A DNA stretch of 64,000 nt, taken from NCBI GenBank assembly GCA_900541925.1, contig UQMB01000002.1, forward strand, positions 124,001 through 188,000, in the 5' to 3' direction. Position 1 is the first letter of the stretch. The number at the start of each line of letters is the position of its first letter. Of this stretch, positions 15,871 to 24,962 are shown in pieces. A program made the position numbers and the translations under genes. The notes under the pieces were generated by a model. The model had not been told where the DNA came from. It made no database searches and saw nothing but the letters and a program-made list of their open reading frames with translations. Source of the stretch: an uncultured Bacteroidales bacterium (GTDB taxonomy: Bacteria > Bacteroidota > Bacteroidia > Bacteroidales > UBA932).

Positions 15871-17145
15871 ATGAAGATGAAAATTTGCGTAGGATTGTCG
15901 GGAGGTGTGGATTCCAGCGTGGCCGCCCTGCTGCTCAAAAGACAGGGATACGACGTGTTCGCGATGTTCATGCAGAACTGGCATGATACCGAGGGGACAC
16001 TGCACGGGGACTGCGAATGGGAAGAAGACCGCTTCGTGGCGGAGATGGTCGCGCGGAAGATAGGTATCCCGTTCTACTTCGTGGACCTGAGCAAGGAGTA
16101 CAGGAAATGCGTGGTGGACTACATGTTCGATGAATACGCCCGCGGGCGCACGCCCAACCCCGATGTGCTCTGCAACAGGGAGATAAAGTTCGACGCATTC
16201 CTTAAAGCCGCGCAGAAACTCGGCGCCGACATGGTGGCCACCGGGCATTATTGCAGGAAAGAGACCCTCCCGGACGGGACCTGCCGCATCCTCGAAGGCA
16301 GCGACCCCAACAAGGACCAGAGCTATTTCCTCTGCCAGCTCGACCAAGATCAGCTGTCAAGGGCCCTTTTCCCGATAGGCGGCATCTGCAAGCCGGAAGT
16401 GCGCCGCCTCGCCAAGGAGGCGGACCTGCCGTCTGCGGACAAGAAAGACTCGCAGGGCATATGTTTCGTGGGCAAGGTGGACCTGCCGGTGTTTCTGCAG
16501 CAGAAGCTCCAGTCCCAAGAGGGTGACGTGGTGGAGGTGTTCGACAGATACTATATTGATTCAGAGAAATATGCCGGAGACCTCAAGATCCTGGAGAAAG
16601 GGACGCAGGCCTCCGATGAAGAGCTTCTGGAACTCTCGACACCCATAGACTACGGGGACATACGCTTCGAGACCGAGACCTACCGCTCGGGCAAGCATCA
16701 CATAAAGAAGACCAGATACAAGGCGAACCCCTACGGAGCCGTCATCGGCAGGCACGAGGGCGCGCAGTTCTACACCATAGGCCAGCGCCGCGGGCTCTCG
16801 ATCGGCGGCCACGCCAACCCGCTGTTCGTGATAGCCACAGACATCGCCCGCAACATCATCTATGTCGGTGAGGGTGAAGGGCACAAAGGCCTTATGCGGA
16901 GCTGCCTGAGGATCGCCCCGGAAGAGGTGCACTGGATACGCCCTTCGGAAGCGATGGACCCGGGAGAGCTGAGAAGATACATGGTGAGGATACGCTACCG
17001 GCAGCCGCTGCAGGACGCGACGCTGCTGATGAGGAAGAACGGGCTTTTCATCCTCTTCGACAAGCCTCAGCGCAGCATAACCCCCGGGCAGTTCGCCGTA
17101 TGGTACGCCCCTGACGGGGAGATGCTGGGGAGCGGGGTCATCTGA
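15871..17145 (+). CDS. mnmA: tRNA-specific 2-thiouridylase MnmA
   Basis: 424 residues from the ATG at 15871 (MKMKICVGLSGGVDSSVAAL); earlier in-frame Met codons lie upstream of or within the promoter. The PP-loop SGGVDSS binds ATP. The catalytic cysteines are in NPDVLCNREIKF and QGICFVGK, and TIGQRRGLSIGG is the conserved central motif. The enzyme thiolates U34 of Lys, Glu and Gln tRNAs. The protein is longer than E. coli MnmA (about 368) because of an insert around residues 225-295 (EVFDRYYIDSEKYAGDLKIL and following). Its end overlaps the convergent FAD dehydrogenase by 8 bases. Confidence 0.93.
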   Translation: MKMKICVGLSGGVDSSVAALLLKRQGYDVFAMFMQNWHDTEGTLHGDCEWEEDRFVAEMVARKIGIPFYFVDLSKEYRKCVVDYMFDEYARGRTPNPDVLCNREIKFDAFLKAAQKLGADMVATGHYCRKETLPDGTCRILEGSDPNKDQSYFLCQLDQDQLSRALFPIGGICKPEVRRLAKEADLPSADKKDSQGICFVGKVDLPVFLQQKLQSQEGDVVEVFDRYYIDSEKYAGDLKILEKGTQASDEELLELSTPIDYGDIRFETETYRSGKHHIKKTRYKANPYGAVIGRHEGAQFYTIGQRRGLSIGGHANPLFVIATDIARNIIYVGEGEGHKGLMRSCLRIAPEEVHWIRPSEAMDPGELRRYMVRIRYRQPLQDATLLMRKNGLFILFDKPQRSITPGQFAVWYAPDGEMLGSGVI

Positions 17146-18655
17146 GCGACCCGGCGAGCGCGGCGGCGGCGTTGATGCCGTCCATGGCGCTGGAGACTAT
17201 CCCTCCGGCATATCCGGCACCCTCCCCGCAAGGGTAGACCCCGCTCATCGAGACATACTCGAAGCTTTCAGGGTCCCGGGGCACACGCACAGGTGATGAT
17301 GTGCGGGACTCCACACCCAGCAGGAGAGCCGCATTGGTGTAGTAGTTGCGCATCTTGACCCTCGGGAAGACCTTGCGCAGCCGGTCGGCCACTACAGGAG
17401 GAAGGAGCTCGTGCAGCGGGGCGCTGACCACTCCGGGGTGATAGCTCGTCTCAGGCATGGTCTTGGAGAGTTTGCCGAGGCAGAAATCTTCCATCCTCTG
17501 CGCCGGAGCGGCCATAGGGTTCTCGCCGCCGTGCCGGGAGGCATATTCATACATGTCCCTTTCCACCCCGTGCTGGAAGTCCATCAGCCTGAACGGACTC
17601 CCGCCAGGCACATCGTCAGGCTCTATCTGCACCACCACACCGGCGTTGGCGAACTTGCCGTTGCGCCCGGAGTTGGACATGCCGTTGAGCACCACGGTCT
17701 GAGGCTCCGTCGAGGACGGCACAAGTATCCCTCCCGGGCACATGCAGAAGGAGAACACTCCCCTCCCGTCCACCTGCTCCACGAATGAATACTCGGCAGC
17801 CGGCACTCCAGGCTTCCACTGCCCGTGATACTGGCACCAGTTGATCTTCTCCTGGGGATGCTCCACCCTCACACCGAGGGCGAAGCCTTTGGCTTCGAGG
17901 CGGCCGCCGGCCGCCTGGAGCATCTCGTATATGTCGCGCGCCGAGTGTCCTGTGGCGAGCATGACCCTGGATGAGACATATTTCTCTCCGGAAGCGGTTC
18001 CCGTCTCCAGCAGGCCGTCATCGCGGCGGACTATGGAGCTCACCCTGGAGCTGAAGTGGTATTCGCCGCCCTTCTCCACTATGAACTTCCTGATATTCTC
18101 GACTATCAACGGGAGTTTGTCCGAGCCGATGTGAGGGTGGGCGTCGATGAGTATGTCCGGATTCGCGCCGAATTTCACGAGGAGATGGAGCACCTCGCGG
18201 ACATCGCCTCTCTTGGACGAGCGGGTGTAGAGCTTCCCGTCGGAGAACGCGCCGGCTCCGCCCTCGCCGTAGCAGTAGTTGGAATCCGGATTCACCTCCC
18301 CCTCGCGGGAAAGCCGGGCCATGTCGATTTTACGCGCATGCACATCCTTGCCCCGTTCCAGTATCACCGGCCTGAGGCCCAGAGATATGAGCTTGAGCGA
18401 GGCGAACATGCCCGCAGGCCCCGAACCGACCACCGTGACGGCCTCGGCCCCGTGTACATCCGGGAATTCCGGCAGCGCATACGGCTCATATTTGTCTTCC
18501 GGAGCATAGGCCTCGTATCTGTAGCGCCACACAGGCTCCTTGCGGGCGTCTATGGAGCGCTTCTTGAGCACCCATTTCAGGCCTCCGGCCTTGGCCTCTA
18601 TCTCCTTGAGGCGAGGTTCCCGCGTCAGCGGGCAGACTATCTCGAATTCTCTCAT
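17138..18655 (-). CDS. FAD-dependent dehydrogenase (COG2509-type)
   Basis: 505 residues. An N-terminal domain (about 1-90) precedes the FAD-binding motif VTVVGSGPAGMFASLKL. Later are PDSNYCYGEGGAGAFSDGKL, a conserved signature of this family, VMLATGHSARDIYEML, and a C-terminal YPCGEGAGYAGGIVSSAMDG. These features match the uncharacterised NAD(P)/FAD-dependent dehydrogenases of COG2509; no substrate is known to me. The ATG at 18655 overlaps the tsaD stop by 4 bases (ATGA), so it is translated together with tsaD. Confidence 0.88.
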   Translation of the reverse strand: MREFEIVCPLTREPRLKEIEAKAGGLKWVLKKRSIDARKEPVWRYRYEAYAPEDKYEPYALPEFPDVHGAEAVTVVGSGPAGMFASLKLISLGLRPVILERGKDVHARKIDMARLSREGEVNPDSNYCYGEGGAGAFSDGKLYTRSSKRGDVREVLHLLVKFGANPDILIDAHPHIGSDKLPLIVENIRKFIVEKGGEYHFSSRVSSIVRRDDGLLETGTASGEKYVSSRVMLATGHSARDIYEMLQAAGGRLEAKGFALGVRVEHPQEKINWCQYHGQWKPGVPAAEYSFVEQVDGRGVFSFCMCPGGILVPSSTEPQTVVLNGMSNSGRNGKFANAGVVVQIEPDDVPGGSPFRLMDFQHGVERDMYEYASRHGGENPMAAPAQRMEDFCLGKLSKTMPETSYHPGVVSAPLHELLPPVVADRLRKVFPRVKMRNYYTNAALLLGVESRTSSPVRVPRDPESFEYVSMSGVYPCGEGAGYAGGIVSSAMDGINAAAALAGSLR

Positions 18656-19680
18656 CGCTCAAATCCCGATGCCCTTGAGACCGGGGCGACATCCAGCGGG
18701 GTGCGCTCTCCGGCAAGGTAGTGATAATATCCGGCCACGGCTATCATCGCCGCGTTGTCGGTGGTGAAACGGAACTCCGGAAGATATGTGTTCCAGCCAC
18801 GCCGGCGGCCTTCTTCCTCGACGCGGGTGCGGAGTCCGCTGTTGGCCGACACTCCCCCGCCTATGGTGACCTCCCTTATGCCCGTCTGCTCAGCGGCCTT
18901 GACGAGCTTGTCCATCAGGATGTCTATCAGGGCCTTCTGGAAAGACGCGCAGATATCCTCCTTGTTCTTCTCCATGAAGTCCGGGTCCTTGGCCATCTCA
19001 TCCCTCACGAAATAGAGCAGAGAGGTCTTGATGCCGCTGAAACTGTAGTCCAGTCCCGGGATGTGCGGCTTGGCGAATCTGAACCGCTTCGGGTCTCCCA
19101 GTTTGGCGAGGCGGTCGATGACAGGCCCCCCGGGATATCCGAGCCCCATCATCTTGGAGCACTTGTCAAACGCTTCTCCTACGGCATCGTCGATGGTCTG
19201 GCCGAGAATCTCCAGGTGAAGCGGGTCGTCAACCCTGACTATCTGGGAGTTGCCGCCGCTGACAAGCAGGCACAGATACGGGAACGAAGGCTCCCTCACA
19301 GGCTTCTCCGGAACCTTGATGAAGTTGGCCAGTATATGACCCTGAAGGTGGTTCACCATCACTATCGGGATGTCGAGGGCGAGGCCCATGGACTTGGCGA
19401 ACGATGTCCCCACGAGCAGCGACCCCAACAGGCCCGGGCCGCGCGTGAACGCTATCGCGGTGAGGTCGGAGGGCTTGACGCCGGCACGCGAGAGAGCCTC
19501 GCTGACGACCGGCACTATGTTGAGCTCGTGAGCCCTTGAGGCGAGTTCCGGCACCACACCTCCGAAAGCGCGGTGCACATCCTGGCTCGCTATGACATTG
19601 GAGAGCAGATAACCGTCCTTGAGCACGGCGGCCGAAGTGTCGTCGCAGGAGGACTCTATTCCGAGGATGATGTCTGACAT
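18652..19680 (-). CDS. tsaD: tRNA threonylcarbamoyladenosine synthase subunit TsaD
   Basis: 342 residues from the ATG at 19680 (MSDIILGIESSCDDTSAAVL); a TTG two codons earlier is less likely. The metal-binding histidines are in MVNHLQGHILAN. Family motifs AFTRGPGLLGSLLVG, CLLVSGGNSQIVRV and GGGVSANSGLR are present, with the final aspartate in FTTDNAAMIA. TsaD transfers threonylcarbamoyl from TsaB/E/C products to A37 of ANN-decoding tRNAs. MtaB, which thiomethylates the same modified base, is encoded 5 kb away. A divergent -7 box (TAACTTTG, 19708-19701) lies upstream. Confidence 0.96.
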   Translation of the reverse strand: MSDIILGIESSCDDTSAAVLKDGYLLSNVIASQDVHRAFGGVVPELASRAHELNIVPVVSEALSRAGVKPSDLTAIAFTRGPGLLGSLLVGTSFAKSMGLALDIPIVMVNHLQGHILANFIKVPEKPVREPSFPYLCLLVSGGNSQIVRVDDPLHLEILGQTIDDAVGEAFDKCSKMMGLGYPGGPVIDRLAKLGDPKRFRFAKPHIPGLDYSFSGIKTSLLYFVRDEMAKDPDFMEKNKEDICASFQKALIDILMDKLVKAAEQTGIREVTIGGGVSANSGLRTRVEEEGRRRGWNTYLPEFRFTTDNAAMIAVAGYYHYLAGERTPLDVAPVSRASGFER

Positions 19681-19700
19681 ATTCAATTCCTAAAAGTCCG

Positions 19701-19727
19701 CAAAGTTAACAAAAACAATTATATTTG
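19701..19727. promoter_or_regulatory. Divergent -7 elements of tsaD and tamB
   Basis: Minus strand TAACTTTG (19708-19701) faces tsaD; plus strand TATATTTG (19720-19727) faces tamB. The tamB box ends only 10 bases before its ATG, implying a 5' leader of a few bases at most. Confidence 0.5.
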
Positions 19728-19737
19728 TAAGTTAGGA

Positions 19738-22700
19738 ATGTACAGGAAGGGTTCATACATAGCGGCGAGAATCATCGGGCTGGCGGCAGTGCTGGTGCTG
19801 GGAGCCTTGTTCGCGATCCAGACCCCGTCCGTACAGACACGCCTGTCCAGATATGCGATGGACAGGCTGACAGCCGCGGCCGACGGCAGGATCCTCTACG
19901 ACGAGATCAAGGTAATCCCTTCCGGAGCCCTGGTAGTCAAGAACATACTCATTCTTGACAAGAATCCCTACACGGAAGATGTCAACGTCCGCGGATGGGC
20001 CCCCGCCGACACCATCTTCAAAGCCAGGACCCTCACGGCCACGTTTTCCCTCCCGAGCCTCATAAGACCAGGCAGCATACGCGTCGGGAGAGTGAGAGTC
20101 GACGGCGGGGAGTTCCACCTCACCGTAGAGCCCAACAGCATCCCCGGCGGGAAGAAGAACATCACCAACATAGAGCGGGCCTTCGGGCTCGGAGGCAAGA
20201 AGGAAAAGGATGCGCCGAAAGGCGAACTCTTCTCCGTGAAGAGAGTGAGCGTGAGCAATTTCCGATTCAGGCTCAACAGTTTCAAACCCCAAAAGGTCAA
20301 ATACAAGGAAGGAGCCATCAACTTCGACGACATCGACGCGCACATCAGCAGCCTGAGCGGACACGGGGTCAAGATGGTGGACGGGAGGGTAACCGCCACC
20401 CTGGACAGGCTCCGCCTCACGGAAAAGTCCGGCTACACTATGCTGAACCTCTCGGCGATCTGCTCCGTGGGCCCCGGGAAGACCATAGTGGAGGACATAC
20501 GCCTGCGCGACCCGTGGTCGGAAATCAACCTCAAATACTACTCGATGAGCTATGCCAACGCACGCTCGTTCTCGAAATATGTCAGGGAGGTGATGATGGA
20601 AGGGGTGATCTCGCGCTCGCGCCTCACCCTCCACAGCCTGTCGTTTTTCGCCAACTCGGCGATGCGCAACTACTCGACGCAGCTGGACCTGCGCGGCGGC
20701 AAAGTCAAAGGCTATGTCAACGACCTGAAGGTCGAAGGCCTCTGCTTCTCCGACCCGGAAAGCGGCATACGGCTGGACAAGCTCGACTGCTCACTGACCG
20801 GACTTCCGGACATAAAGGGGATGATGGCCTCGGCGGACCTGACCGGGCTTCACTTCACTGTCCCCGGCATACGCAAGCTCTCGGCGGGCATGATCCATCC
20901 CGGCGTCAAGATACCTCCAGACATAGGCAAAGGGCAGCATTTCACTCTGAATGCCAGCGCAAAAGGACCGCTCAGCAGGTTGAAAGGGACCGTACATCTG
21001 AGCTCCGAGGCCGGACGGATGAAACTTGAGGCCGATGTCAGGAACCTCCCGGATCCCCGCAGGGATACGGAACTGCGCCTGAGGCTGGGCACGGCCGGCC
21101 TCGACATAAGCGCGGTCAGCGGGGTGAAAGGTCTCGGGAAATGCGACATCTACACGGAGGCCAGGGCCACCCTCACCGGCGGCATCCCTGATATAAGCCT
21201 GGATTCACTCAAGCTCAACAGGCTCAACGCGGCGGGGTATGACTACAAGGACATCACCGCCAAAGGCTCCCTGACGGAGCAGGCCGCAAGCCTCACGCTG
21301 GACAGCGCGGATCCCAACCTGATTATGACACTCCGTGCCGACGCCGCTCTAGGGTCCGGCGGCGGGGAGAAGTCGCTGCGGCTTGACGCGGATATCGACA
21401 ATCTCGACCTCAACGCGCTCGGCATCGACCGCAAGCGGAGCACTTCCCGCACTGCGATGGGCATACACGGCGCCGTCAGACAGACAGGCAAAGCGCTCAA
21501 CGGAGCATTACAGATAGGCGGCATACGGCTCTGGAACGGCAACGGACAGACAGACCTCGGGGACATCGACATCAAAGTCTACAACATAGCCGAGGAGCAG
21601 TGCCTCAGCCTCGACTCCCAGTTCGCCGACCTGTTCGTCTCCGGCAGCGGAAGCATCACCGAGTTTCTGGAAGACCTGCAGGACATAACCACAAGAAGGG
21701 AACTGCCGGCCCTCTACCCGGACGTCAAGGAAAACATCCGGCACGGCAAGTACGACCTCGACCTGCTGATGCATGATTCACGCGGGCTCCTGTCATTCGT
21801 GTTCCCGGGCCTGTACATAGCGGACAGCACCAGGGCCACGATGAGCATCTCGCGCAGCGGGGAACTTGTCGGCAACGCCACCTCCCCGCGCCTCGCCTTC
21901 GGCACCACCTTCCTCAAAGACGCCGACCTGCAGTTTGACAACCTCGGAGAGAGCCTCAGCATCAGCCTCATAGGGCAGAATTTCAAAAGCGGCAAATTCG
22001 ACCTCAACAGGCCGGACATCAGCATCCTGGCCAGAGACAACACGATGTCGGCCAGCATGCGCTTCGAGAGTTTCTCCCTGTCCGGAGGTTCCGGAGAACT
22101 CTACGCCAACGGAGAATTCTACCGCGACTCCACGAACACCCTCGTCATCAAGGTGCACCCTCTGGAGTCATATATCTCAGCGGGCAAAGGCGTCTGGGAC
22201 ATAAACGAATCCGATGTGGTGGTCCGCGACGGAGACATCTATGTCAAGGACTTCCGCATCAGCAACGGACGCCAGGTGGTCAGCCTTGACGGCGGCATAT
22301 CCAAAGAGAGAGACGACACCCTCTCGCTCAGGATAAGCCGGCTCGACCTGGCCCAGGCCGATGATTTCCTGCCGCGCAGCTACGGCATCAGCGGCGTGGC
22401 CAACGGCAGTGCGATGCTCACCTCACGGGCCGGCAGGGCCAAGGGCATGCTGATGGACTTCAGGCTAGACTCCCTCAAGATAGGAGACGCAGATGCAGGG
22501 AACCTCCAGATAGCCAGCATATTGGAAGATAACGGAGACGACCTCAACATCTATTTGCGCAACGAACTTGACGGACGCAATCCGCTGTACGCCACCGGCA
22601 TGTACTTCCTGGACGACGGCAGGATGTACCTCGACGCGGAGCTGGACAGGCTGCCGCTGGGGACAGCCGGGCCGTTCCTCTCAGAAATATTCAGCGAAAT

Positions 22701-24297
22701 CGACGGCAGCGTCAGCGGCAACCTCAGGCTCAGCGGCATGCGTGGCAGCCTCTCATTCTCAAGCAGGGATCTGATGCTAAACGACGCCATGCTCAAGCCG
22801 GCATACACCGGAGTACCGTACACGGTAAGCGGCCCGCTGGAGGTGGCTGATGACGGAATCCACCTCAACGCCCTGCAACTCAGGGACAATGACGGCGGCA
22901 GCGGCATCATCTCCGGCAGCATCAACCGCGACCGGCTCAGGTCCGACATCAGTTTCAGCCGCCTCAAGCTCATGGACAGCCAGGAAAACGGCACCGGGGT
23001 CTACGGCTCGCTGAGGGCAAGCGGCAACGCCACTGTAGAAGGGCCTTTCACGGCTTTGAGCGTCAACGCCACGGTCAGCACGACAGGAGACGGCAACATC
23101 CATGTGCCTATGTCGGGCGCAGCCGCCAACAAGTCAAGTGACCTGTTGACATTCACACAGCGGACCAGAGAAAAGGACCCGTACGAGGAGATGCTTTCGA
23201 CCATGGACAGCCGCAAGCGGAAGAAGTCGGACATCGACATACACGCCAACCTGACGGTGCACTCCGGAGTCAAGGCGTTCATCGAGTTGGACAAGAGCGC
23301 CGGCAATGTGGCGAGCCTGAGCGGAGACGGCAACGTCAATCTGCATTTCCGTCCGGCCAAGGCGGTGTTCGACCTCAACGGAGACTTCAGCATCAGGGAG
23401 GGCAATTACCAGTTCGTCCTTCCTGGCATACTGAGCAAGGACTTCAGCGTGGCCGAAGGCAGCTCGATCAAGTTCGGCGGCGACATCGCGGATACCGAGC
23501 TGGACATCAATGTCATATACAAGCAGAAGGCATCCCTGTCCGCGCTCGTCTCAGAGGAGAGCAAGACCGGGACGAAGAGGCTCGTGGAATGCGGCATGTC
23601 CGTGACCGACAGGCTCCGCAACCCGAAGATAGGATTCAGCGTCGAAGTGCCGGATCTCGACCCGACCACAAAATCCCTCGTGGAGGCGGCCCTCAGCACG
23701 GAAGACAAGGTGCAGAAGCAGTTCATGGCCCTCCTTCTCATGGGGTCGTTCATCCCTGACGAGAGCTCCGGAGTCGTCAACGGCTCGGAGATCCTGGTGT
23801 CCAACGTGACCGAACTGATGTCCAACCAACTCAACTCCATCCTGCAGAAGCTGGAGATTCCGATTGACGTCGGCATCGGCTACCAGGGGACCTATCAGGG
23901 TTCCAACATGTTCGATGTCGCCATCTCGACGCAGCTCTTCAACGACCGCGTGATAGTCGGAGGGAGCGTCGCCAACAGGAAATACAACAACACCGCGAGC
24001 AGCGGGGACATGGTCGGAGACCTGGACATCCAGATCAAGCTGGACGACGAGGGCAGGTTCCGCCTCAACATATTCTCCCACTCCGCGGACGAATACACAA
24101 GCTATCTGGACCTCTCGCAGCGCAACGGCGTGGGCGTGAGCTACCAGAAAGAATATCTCGGTTTCGGCGACTTCCTCGGCAGCATATTCGGCTCCCGGAA
24201 GGTCAGGGCCTCTGAAGGCGGGGCCGGAACCACAATCAAGATTGAAACTGATGAACAGAGGAAAACTGTATCTGATACCCTCACCGCTGGGAAATAG
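19738..24297 (+). CDS. tamB: TamB-like translocation/assembly protein (DUF490)
   Basis: 1519 residues. A single N-terminal membrane anchor (SYIAARIIGLAAVLVLGALF) is followed by about 1200 residues of short repeated beta strands of the bridge-like AsmA/TamB type. The C-terminal TamB domain (about 1130-1480) includes IADTELDINVIYKQKASLSA, MSVTDRLRNPKIGFSVEVPD and MALLLMGSFIPDE. TamB spans the periplasm and is implicated in outer-membrane protein assembly and phospholipid transport; Bacteroidota forms are typically this long. Starts 58 bases from divergent tsaD. The 3' end overlaps the next gene by 47 bases. Confidence 0.93.
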   Translation: MYRKGSYIAARIIGLAAVLVLGALFAIQTPSVQTRLSRYAMDRLTAAADGRILYDEIKVIPSGALVVKNILILDKNPYTEDVNVRGWAPADTIFKARTLTATFSLPSLIRPGSIRVGRVRVDGGEFHLTVEPNSIPGGKKNITNIERAFGLGGKKEKDAPKGELFSVKRVSVSNFRFRLNSFKPQKVKYKEGAINFDDIDAHISSLSGHGVKMVDGRVTATLDRLRLTEKSGYTMLNLSAICSVGPGKTIVEDIRLRDPWSEINLKYYSMSYANARSFSKYVREVMMEGVISRSRLTLHSLSFFANSAMRNYSTQLDLRGGKVKGYVNDLKVEGLCFSDPESGIRLDKLDCSLTGLPDIKGMMASADLTGLHFTVPGIRKLSAGMIHPGVKIPPDIGKGQHFTLNASAKGPLSRLKGTVHLSSEAGRMKLEADVRNLPDPRRDTELRLRLGTAGLDISAVSGVKGLGKCDIYTEARATLTGGIPDISLDSLKLNRLNAAGYDYKDITAKGSLTEQAASLTLDSADPNLIMTLRADAALGSGGGEKSLRLDADIDNLDLNALGIDRKRSTSRTAMGIHGAVRQTGKALNGALQIGGIRLWNGNGQTDLGDIDIKVYNIAEEQCLSLDSQFADLFVSGSGSITEFLEDLQDITTRRELPALYPDVKENIRHGKYDLDLLMHDSRGLLSFVFPGLYIADSTRATMSISRSGELVGNATSPRLAFGTTFLKDADLQFDNLGESLSISLIGQNFKSGKFDLNRPDISILARDNTMSASMRFESFSLSGGSGELYANGEFYRDSTNTLVIKVHPLESYISAGKGVWDINESDVVVRDGDIYVKDFRISNGRQVVSLDGGISKERDDTLSLRISRLDLAQADDFLPRSYGISGVANGSAMLTSRAGRAKGMLMDFRLDSLKIGDADAGNLQIASILEDNGDDLNIYLRNELDGRNPLYATGMYFLDDGRMYLDAELDRLPLGTAGPFLSEIFSEIDGSVSGNLRLSGMRGSLSFSSRDLMLNDAMLKPAYTGVPYTVSGPLEVADDGIHLNALQLRDNDGGSGIISGSINRDRLRSDISFSRLKLMDSQENGTGVYGSLRASGNATVEGPFTALSVNATVSTTGDGNIHVPMSGAAANKSSDLLTFTQRTREKDPYEEMLSTMDSRKRKKSDIDIHANLTVHSGVKAFIELDKSAGNVASLSGDGNVNLHFRPAKAVFDLNGDFSIREGNYQFVLPGILSKDFSVAEGSSIKFGGDIADTELDINVIYKQKASLSALVSEESKTGTKRLVECGMSVTDRLRNPKIGFSVEVPDLDPTTKSLVEAALSTEDKVQKQFMALLLMGSFIPDESSGVVNGSEILVSNVTELMSNQLNSILQKLEIPIDVGIGYQGTYQGSNMFDVAISTQLFNDRVIVGGSVANRKYNNTASSGDMVGDLDIQIKLDDEGRFRLNIFSHSADEYTSYLDLSQRNGVGVSYQKEYLGFGDFLGSIFGSRKVRASEGGAGTTIKIETDEQRKTVSDTLTAGK

Positions 24298-24955
24298 CCC
24301 GGTCGGGGATGTGCTCCCCCAGGGGACTCTGAGCATAGCCTGCTCGCTGAAGCGGTTCGTGGTGGAGGAAGTGCGCACCGCGAGACGGATCCTGTCCGCA
24401 TACGGGCTCAAGGGCCACATAGACTCGCTGGAGTTCCACGAGCTCAACGAACACACCAGGCAGGATGAGGTGGAGGCGCTGCTGCCCCTCTTCGACAACG
24501 GGGATGTCGGATACATGTCCGAGGCCGGACTGCCGGCGGTGGCCGACCCGGGAAGCGCTCTCGTAGCCCTTTGCCACAGAGAGGGCATAGAGGTGATTCC
24601 GCTCGTGGGCCCCTCATCCCTCATGATGGCCCTGATGGCCTCCGGGCTCAACGGCCAGTCGTTCGCTTTCTGCGGATATGTCCCGGCCAAGGCGGACGAG
24701 AGGAAAGGCGCGCTGAAAGCCCTCGAAAAGCATTCCAGAGCCGAGAAGCAGAGCAAGATAATAATCGAGACCCCCTACCGCAACGACGCCCTGCTCGCAG
24801 ACATGCTCCAGGTATTCTCCCCTTCCACGAGAATCTGCCTCGCCGCAGACATCTCCCTACCTACACAATATATCAGGACCGACAGCGCGGCGGGCTGGAA
24901 AAAGACAGGGATCACAATCGGCAAGCGCCCCTGCGTGTTCATAGTGCTTGCCTGA
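24251..24955 (+). CDS. RsmI-like SAM-dependent methyltransferase
   Basis: 234 residues from the ATG at 24251 (MNRGKLYLIPSPLGNSPVGD). The tetrapyrrole-methylase fold shows GDVGYMSEAGLPAVADPG, the SAM-binding loop, and VIPLVGPSSLMMALMASGLN. Near the C-terminus IIIETPYRNDALLADML matches the RsmI motif. In E. coli RsmI 2'-O-methylates C1402 of 16S rRNA; this shorter Bacteroidota form is usually annotated only as an RsmI-family enzyme, so the target is inferred. It begins inside the tamB 3' end and is followed 7 bases later by mtaB. Confidence 0.85.
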   Translation: MNRGKLYLIPSPLGNSPVGDVLPQGTLSIACSLKRFVVEEVRTARRILSAYGLKGHIDSLEFHELNEHTRQDEVEALLPLFDNGDVGYMSEAGLPAVADPGSALVALCHREGIEVIPLVGPSSLMMALMASGLNGQSFAFCGYVPAKADERKGALKALEKHSRAEKQSKIIIETPYRNDALLADMLQVFSPSTRICLAADISLPTQYIRTDSAAGWKKTGITIGKRPCVFIVLA

Positions 24956-24962
24956 CACCGAT

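Noticed and set aside
23551..24756. 401-codon minus-strand frame across the tamB end and the RsmI-like gene
   Set aside because: Antisense to two well-supported genes; no motif or start context.
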